From contig NZ_LMIB01000016.1 of assembly GCF_001429065.1 (NCBI RefSeq), positions 1 to 64,000 on the forward strand: DNA of 64,000 bases, written 5' to 3'. This stretch comes from Sphingomonas sp. Root710 (GTDB lineage: Bacteria > Pseudomonadota > Alphaproteobacteria > Sphingomonadales > Sphingomonadaceae). Made by a program: the position numbers and the translations under genes. Below are positions 61,802 to 64,000 of this stretch, piece after piece (positions within the stretch are counted from its first letter, which is position 1; each line of letters starts with the position of its first letter). The notes beneath the pieces were generated by a model that saw only the letters and a program-made list of their open reading frames with translations, ran no database searches and was not told where the DNA came from.

Positions 61802-62353
61802 GATTTTCGTCAGAGGTTCCTCGTTACCGTAGAAGCTTGCAATCATTGCCTCGAGCATCGCAGCGGGATCCATCTGCGCCAAATCTAGAAGATGGCCCGC
61901 ATTCTCGCTGAGGAGCAGTAAGAAGCTGAGCTGGGCGCGGCCGTTGCCCTCCCGAAAAGTGTGGATGACGTTCAGTGTGGCAAGAAATGCCGCCACTTTT
62001 GTCGCGAATTCGCCACAAGATAAGCCCCTAAGATGGTTGTCCGAGTTAAGGCCGCGAAAGAGCGTGGCGAGTTGATTATCAATATGCTCAGGGTAGCAAA
62101 AATGGCTTGTCCCTTTCGAAAGGCGCACTGTCCGCGTTTCACCCGCCCATTCATAGAGATCCTGGAACAGATGAAAATGAATGGCCCGAAAATGCGTCTC
62201 ATCGAGAACTCCCTCAGGCAATGGTTCGTCGGCGCGCGCAGTCGTTAGCTCGGACTCGAGATCCTCCAGAACCTGCTCGTCGCGAATATCGAAGCGGTTT
62301 CGGAGAACCGTCGTCCCGGGATAACAATAGGGATCGTCTTCGACCGCGTACAC
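61781..62353 (-). CDS. Fic family protein (toxin-type AMP transferase)
   Basis: A 190-residue Fic-domain protein that would transfer AMP or another phosphoryl moiety to a target. The Fic motif is HTFREGNGRAQL at residues 131-142; the catalytic His and the GNGR anion hole are intact, but the usual last Arg is Leu. The flap region (TVRLSKGTSHFCYPEHID) is present. It follows its probable antitoxin by 9 bp. It is the last gene of a leftward unit. Confidence 0.9.
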   Translation of the reverse strand: MYAVEDDPYCYPGTTVLRNRFDIRDEQVLEDLESELTTARADEPLPEGVLDETHFRAIHFHLFQDLYEWAGETRTVRLSKGTSHFCYPEHIDNQLATLFRGLNSDNHLRGLSCGEFATKVAAFLATLNVIHTFREGNGRAQLSFLLLLSENAGHLLDLAQMDPAAMLEAMIASFYGNEEPLTKILCDLIV

Positions 62354-62362
62354 GTCGCTAGG

Positions 62363-62551
62363 CTATTTCTTGAGATATTTCGCGATGATGCGCTTGCGAC
62401 GCTGCGCATGCGTGAGACCGCGCTTCTCGTCGCTGTCGAACTCTGCCCTGGCAGTGAACGACAGCTGAAGGCCCTCGACCTGGCTGATCTTACCAAAACG
62501 ATCGCGGCCGATCATCGTCCGCCTGGTGCGGTCCTCCGGATCTTCACTCAT
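62363..62551 (-). CDS. Probable antitoxin of the Fic protein
   Basis: A 62-residue protein directly upstream of fic. The text FGKISQVEGLQLS, RAEFDSDEKRGLTHAQRRKRIIAKYLKK (in two pieces) resembles short Fic-partner proteins with a KxSxVEGxxLS segment and a basic C-terminus. The glutamate of VEG could be the inhibitory residue, by analogy with class I Fic antitoxins. This was not checked by alignment. Confidence 0.75.
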   Translation of the reverse strand: MSEDPEDRTRRTMIGRDRFGKISQVEGLQLSFTARAEFDSDEKRGLTHAQRRKRIIAKYLKK

Positions 62552-62566
62552 CGGTCGCTCCTTCCT

Positions 62567-62767
62567 TCACACGCGAAAATGCTGGCGAAACGCGCTGAGC
62601 GCATCTTGCGAAAATTGATTGCAGACAACTCCGTCCGATCGCATCGCCTCGCGTGCGGCACGCAGATGGGGATGCCGCTCAATCAGTTCGTTGAGCACTG
62701 CGTCGACGGGGTTCTGATCGGGTGCGGACCTTTGTGTTTTCGTTGCTGGACGTTTCTCCTTGGTCAT
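62567..62767 (-). CDS. Small hypothetical protein
   Basis: A 66-residue protein starting MTKEKRPATKTQR after GGAG; a second ATG 12 bp upstream also has a ribosome site. The C-terminal part (DAVLNELIERHPHLRAARE, DALSAFRQHFRV) is helical. It overlaps the end of the upstream proteasome-like gene by about 90 bp in another frame and precedes the antitoxin by 15 bp. The function is unknown. Confidence 0.45.
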   Translation of the reverse strand: MTKEKRPATKTQRSAPDQNPVDAVLNELIERHPHLRAAREAMRSDGVVCNQFSQDALSAFRQHFRV

Positions 62768-64000
62768 GTCGCGCTCCATGGTTCTCCGGGCTGAAATTGT
62801 AGTTGTCGAAAAAGTGCTGGTTGAGTTCGGGACGGAAATAATGTTTTCGGTCGATCCAAATGAAGCCATCTCCCTTCGAAATTACGGCTACATCAACTGG
62901 CCCGCCGACCGTTTCGGTCGTCAGGGACATACGCTTTTGGAACCAGTTCAGGCTCACAAGCCTAGCGGCTGCGTGGCCGATCTCGTCCTTTGGCATATTG
63001 GCAATCGCCTGGTGGATCGGACCGAGATGCTTCTCTTGACGTTGCTGGTCGAGCTTTTCGATCAGACTTTTAATCGCCTTCTTGCTCTCCGGCTGGAATT
63101 GCTTCTTCCACTTTTTCCTCTGGGCATCGGTTAGGTCGGTAACCGCGTCCACGATCGCATCGGGAAGATTGATAACCAGATCAGCTATCTCCTTGGTCAT
63201 CCGCAGCTCGAAACCGGGGTTCATTCCGTGGAGAAACGTGTTGACCATGTCAGCATCGGCAAACGGCACCACGACGGATGGATTGTCGCAGTCTACCTTA
63301 CGCACCTGTCCGAAACGGCATTTGAGCCGATCCTCAAATACCTCACCGATCTCGATCGGCTGCATGACCGGAAAATGCTCGTCCTGCCCGAATCCTGCCA
63401 CAACAATTCCGCTCAGCGCGAAAGTCGGGATGCGCTCCTTAGAGACGATCAGCCTTGCAAGATCGTAGAGCGCCTGCATGGTGTCCGACTCGATCCGAAA
63501 CGGCCCAAAGGCGTCCGCGATCCGGGTACTGATCTCGCCTGAGAAGCGACCAGTCAGCCTCGCGCCTACGCCGACCTTGAGGCAGCTCGCCTCGGGCTCG
63601 CTTGCCCAGCGATCCCGCTCCTTGGTTACGAGTTCGCGCGCGATATCGCTTGGTGTCTGGCTGCCGTCGCTCCCCTCGACGATTCGCTCATAGATGGCAT
63701 CCTCGACGCGGCCGGCGAGCGACGCGTAAAGCGTCTCCAGTGAGCGCAGATAAAAGCGATCCTGTAGAGCGGGCGGAAACAGTTGCTCGTTGTTATTGAG
63801 ATACGCGACCAGCGCGCGGCCGTAATCTTCCAAATTCGCGAACGGCTTGGAGTCGAGTTGCCGGCGGAACATCTTGATGATGGTCTCCCACGGAACGCCG
63901 AGGATAGCGGCATTCTCGTAGACCATCACCCCGACGGGATGGCGCTTCGAAAGCATGAACAGTTTGTCGGCAGTATTGAAAACCTTGCCGCCTTCACCAT
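62679..64000 (-). CDS. Proteasome-like (Ntn-hydrolase-like) hypothetical protein, N-terminus cut by window edge
   Basis: At least 440 residues, continuing past the window edge. The visible start GGKVFNTADKLFMLSKRHPVGVMVY matches proteins whose N-terminus resembles the 20S proteasome/HslV fold (a strand, then KxF-x4-KL and a PVGVM-type strand). The expected N-terminal nucleophile would lie just outside the window. The remainder includes GIVVAGFGQDEHFPVMQPIE, another proteasome-like turn. The last ~30 residues (after NYNFSPENHG) look like readthrough, which explains the long overlap with the next gene. Family assignment is from memory of similar proteins, not a search. Confidence 0.55.
   Translation of the reverse strand, partial: GEGGKVFNTADKLFMLSKRHPVGVMVYENAAILGVPWETIIKMFRRQLDSKPFANLEDYGRALVAYLNNNEQLFPPALQDRFYLRSLETLYASLAGRVEDAIYERIVEGSDGSQTPSDIARELVTKERDRWASEPEASCLKVGVGARLTGRFSGEISTRIADAFGPFRIESDTMQALYDLARLIVSKERIPTFALSGIVVAGFGQDEHFPVMQPIEIGEVFEDRLKCRFGQVRKVDCDNPSVVVPFADADMVNTFLHGMNPGFELRMTKEIADLVINLPDAIVDAVTDLTDAQRKKWKKQFQPESKKAIKSLIEKLDQQRQEKHLGPIHQAIANMPKDEIGHAAARLVSLNWFQKRMSLTTETVGGPVDVAVISKGDGFIWIDRKHYFRPELNQHFFDNYNFSPENHGARHDQGETSSNENTKVRTRSEPRRRSAQRTD

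Noticed and set aside
30459..64000. A second copy of the tRNA-Ser 3' end that would mark the right end of the island.
   Set aside because: I did not find the sequence in the window; the end may lie outside it or may have diverged.

Overview
The window is a high-GC chromosomal segment of an alphaproteobacterium, most likely a member of the Sphingomonadaceae (Sphingomonas or a close relative). Reasons are the GroEL sequence with its GGM-rich tail, the abundance of TonB-dependent receptors, the metK-PmtA-like-trmB/lnt neighbourhood, ubiK, and small sphingomonad hypothetical families. All family assignments were made by reading motifs, without database searches.

Region 1 (about 1-22.7 kb) is chromosomal and catabolic. 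A truncated glutathione-dependent formaldehyde dehydrogenase gene is divergent from a LysR regulator. Then come two gene sets. The first (1.3-9.1 kb) holds two exported amidohydrolases, a small exported protein, a TonB-dependent receptor, a cupin and an esterase. Its four transcription units each carry an upstream tandem TTACCC-type repeat with a 20-21 bp period, which suggests one regulon. After a thymidylate-kinase-like gene, the second set (10.1-22.0 kb) has a TonB receptor, a cytosolic amidohydrolase, fumarylacetoacetase and a metallo-beta-lactamase-fold hydrolase in one operon. A TetR regulator is divergent from it, and the shared promoter region holds two TCAACC/GGTTGA operators. A D-lactate/glycolate-dehydrogenase-like flavoprotein and a fused indolepyruvate ferredoxin oxidoreductase follow. 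A fragment of a hydroxypyruvate isomerase gene marks the edge.

Region 2 (22.8-30.5 kb) is housekeeping: trmB, a PmtA-like methyltransferase, metK, lnt, groES-groEL with a CIRCE element and terminator, a cyclophilin-like protein, and tRNA-Ser(GGA).

Region 3 (30.6-58.4 kb) is a mosaic genomic island starting at the tRNA-Ser gene. The left end has a tyrosine integrase, a DUF927-type P-loop ATPase, a possible HUH replication protein and an AlpA-like regulator, which together resemble a satellite or P4-type element. The middle is a string of small hypothetical genes with a papain-like protein, DUF3768, SRAP/YedK, DUF3606 and a small serine recombinase. The right part holds a two-gene cassette (HTH-Nudix-like protein plus three-helix membrane protein) flanked by short direct repeats, an RHS operon with a possible Sel1-repeat immunity gene, more small genes, and a large serine recombinase whose stop codon overlaps that of ubiK.

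Region 4 (58.4-60.1 kb) is core again: ubiK, tspO-like, tlyA, tRNA-Val(TAC). Region 5 (60.1-64 kb) is a second accessory stretch: a polytopic membrane protein, a Fic toxin with its antitoxin, and a truncated gene for a proteasome-like (Ntn-hydrolase-like) protein.

The best candidates for something undescribed are the tandem-repeat regulon of region 1, the Nudix-like/membrane-protein cassette at 45.3-48.7 kb, and the operon linking a proteasome-like protein to a Fic module at the right edge.
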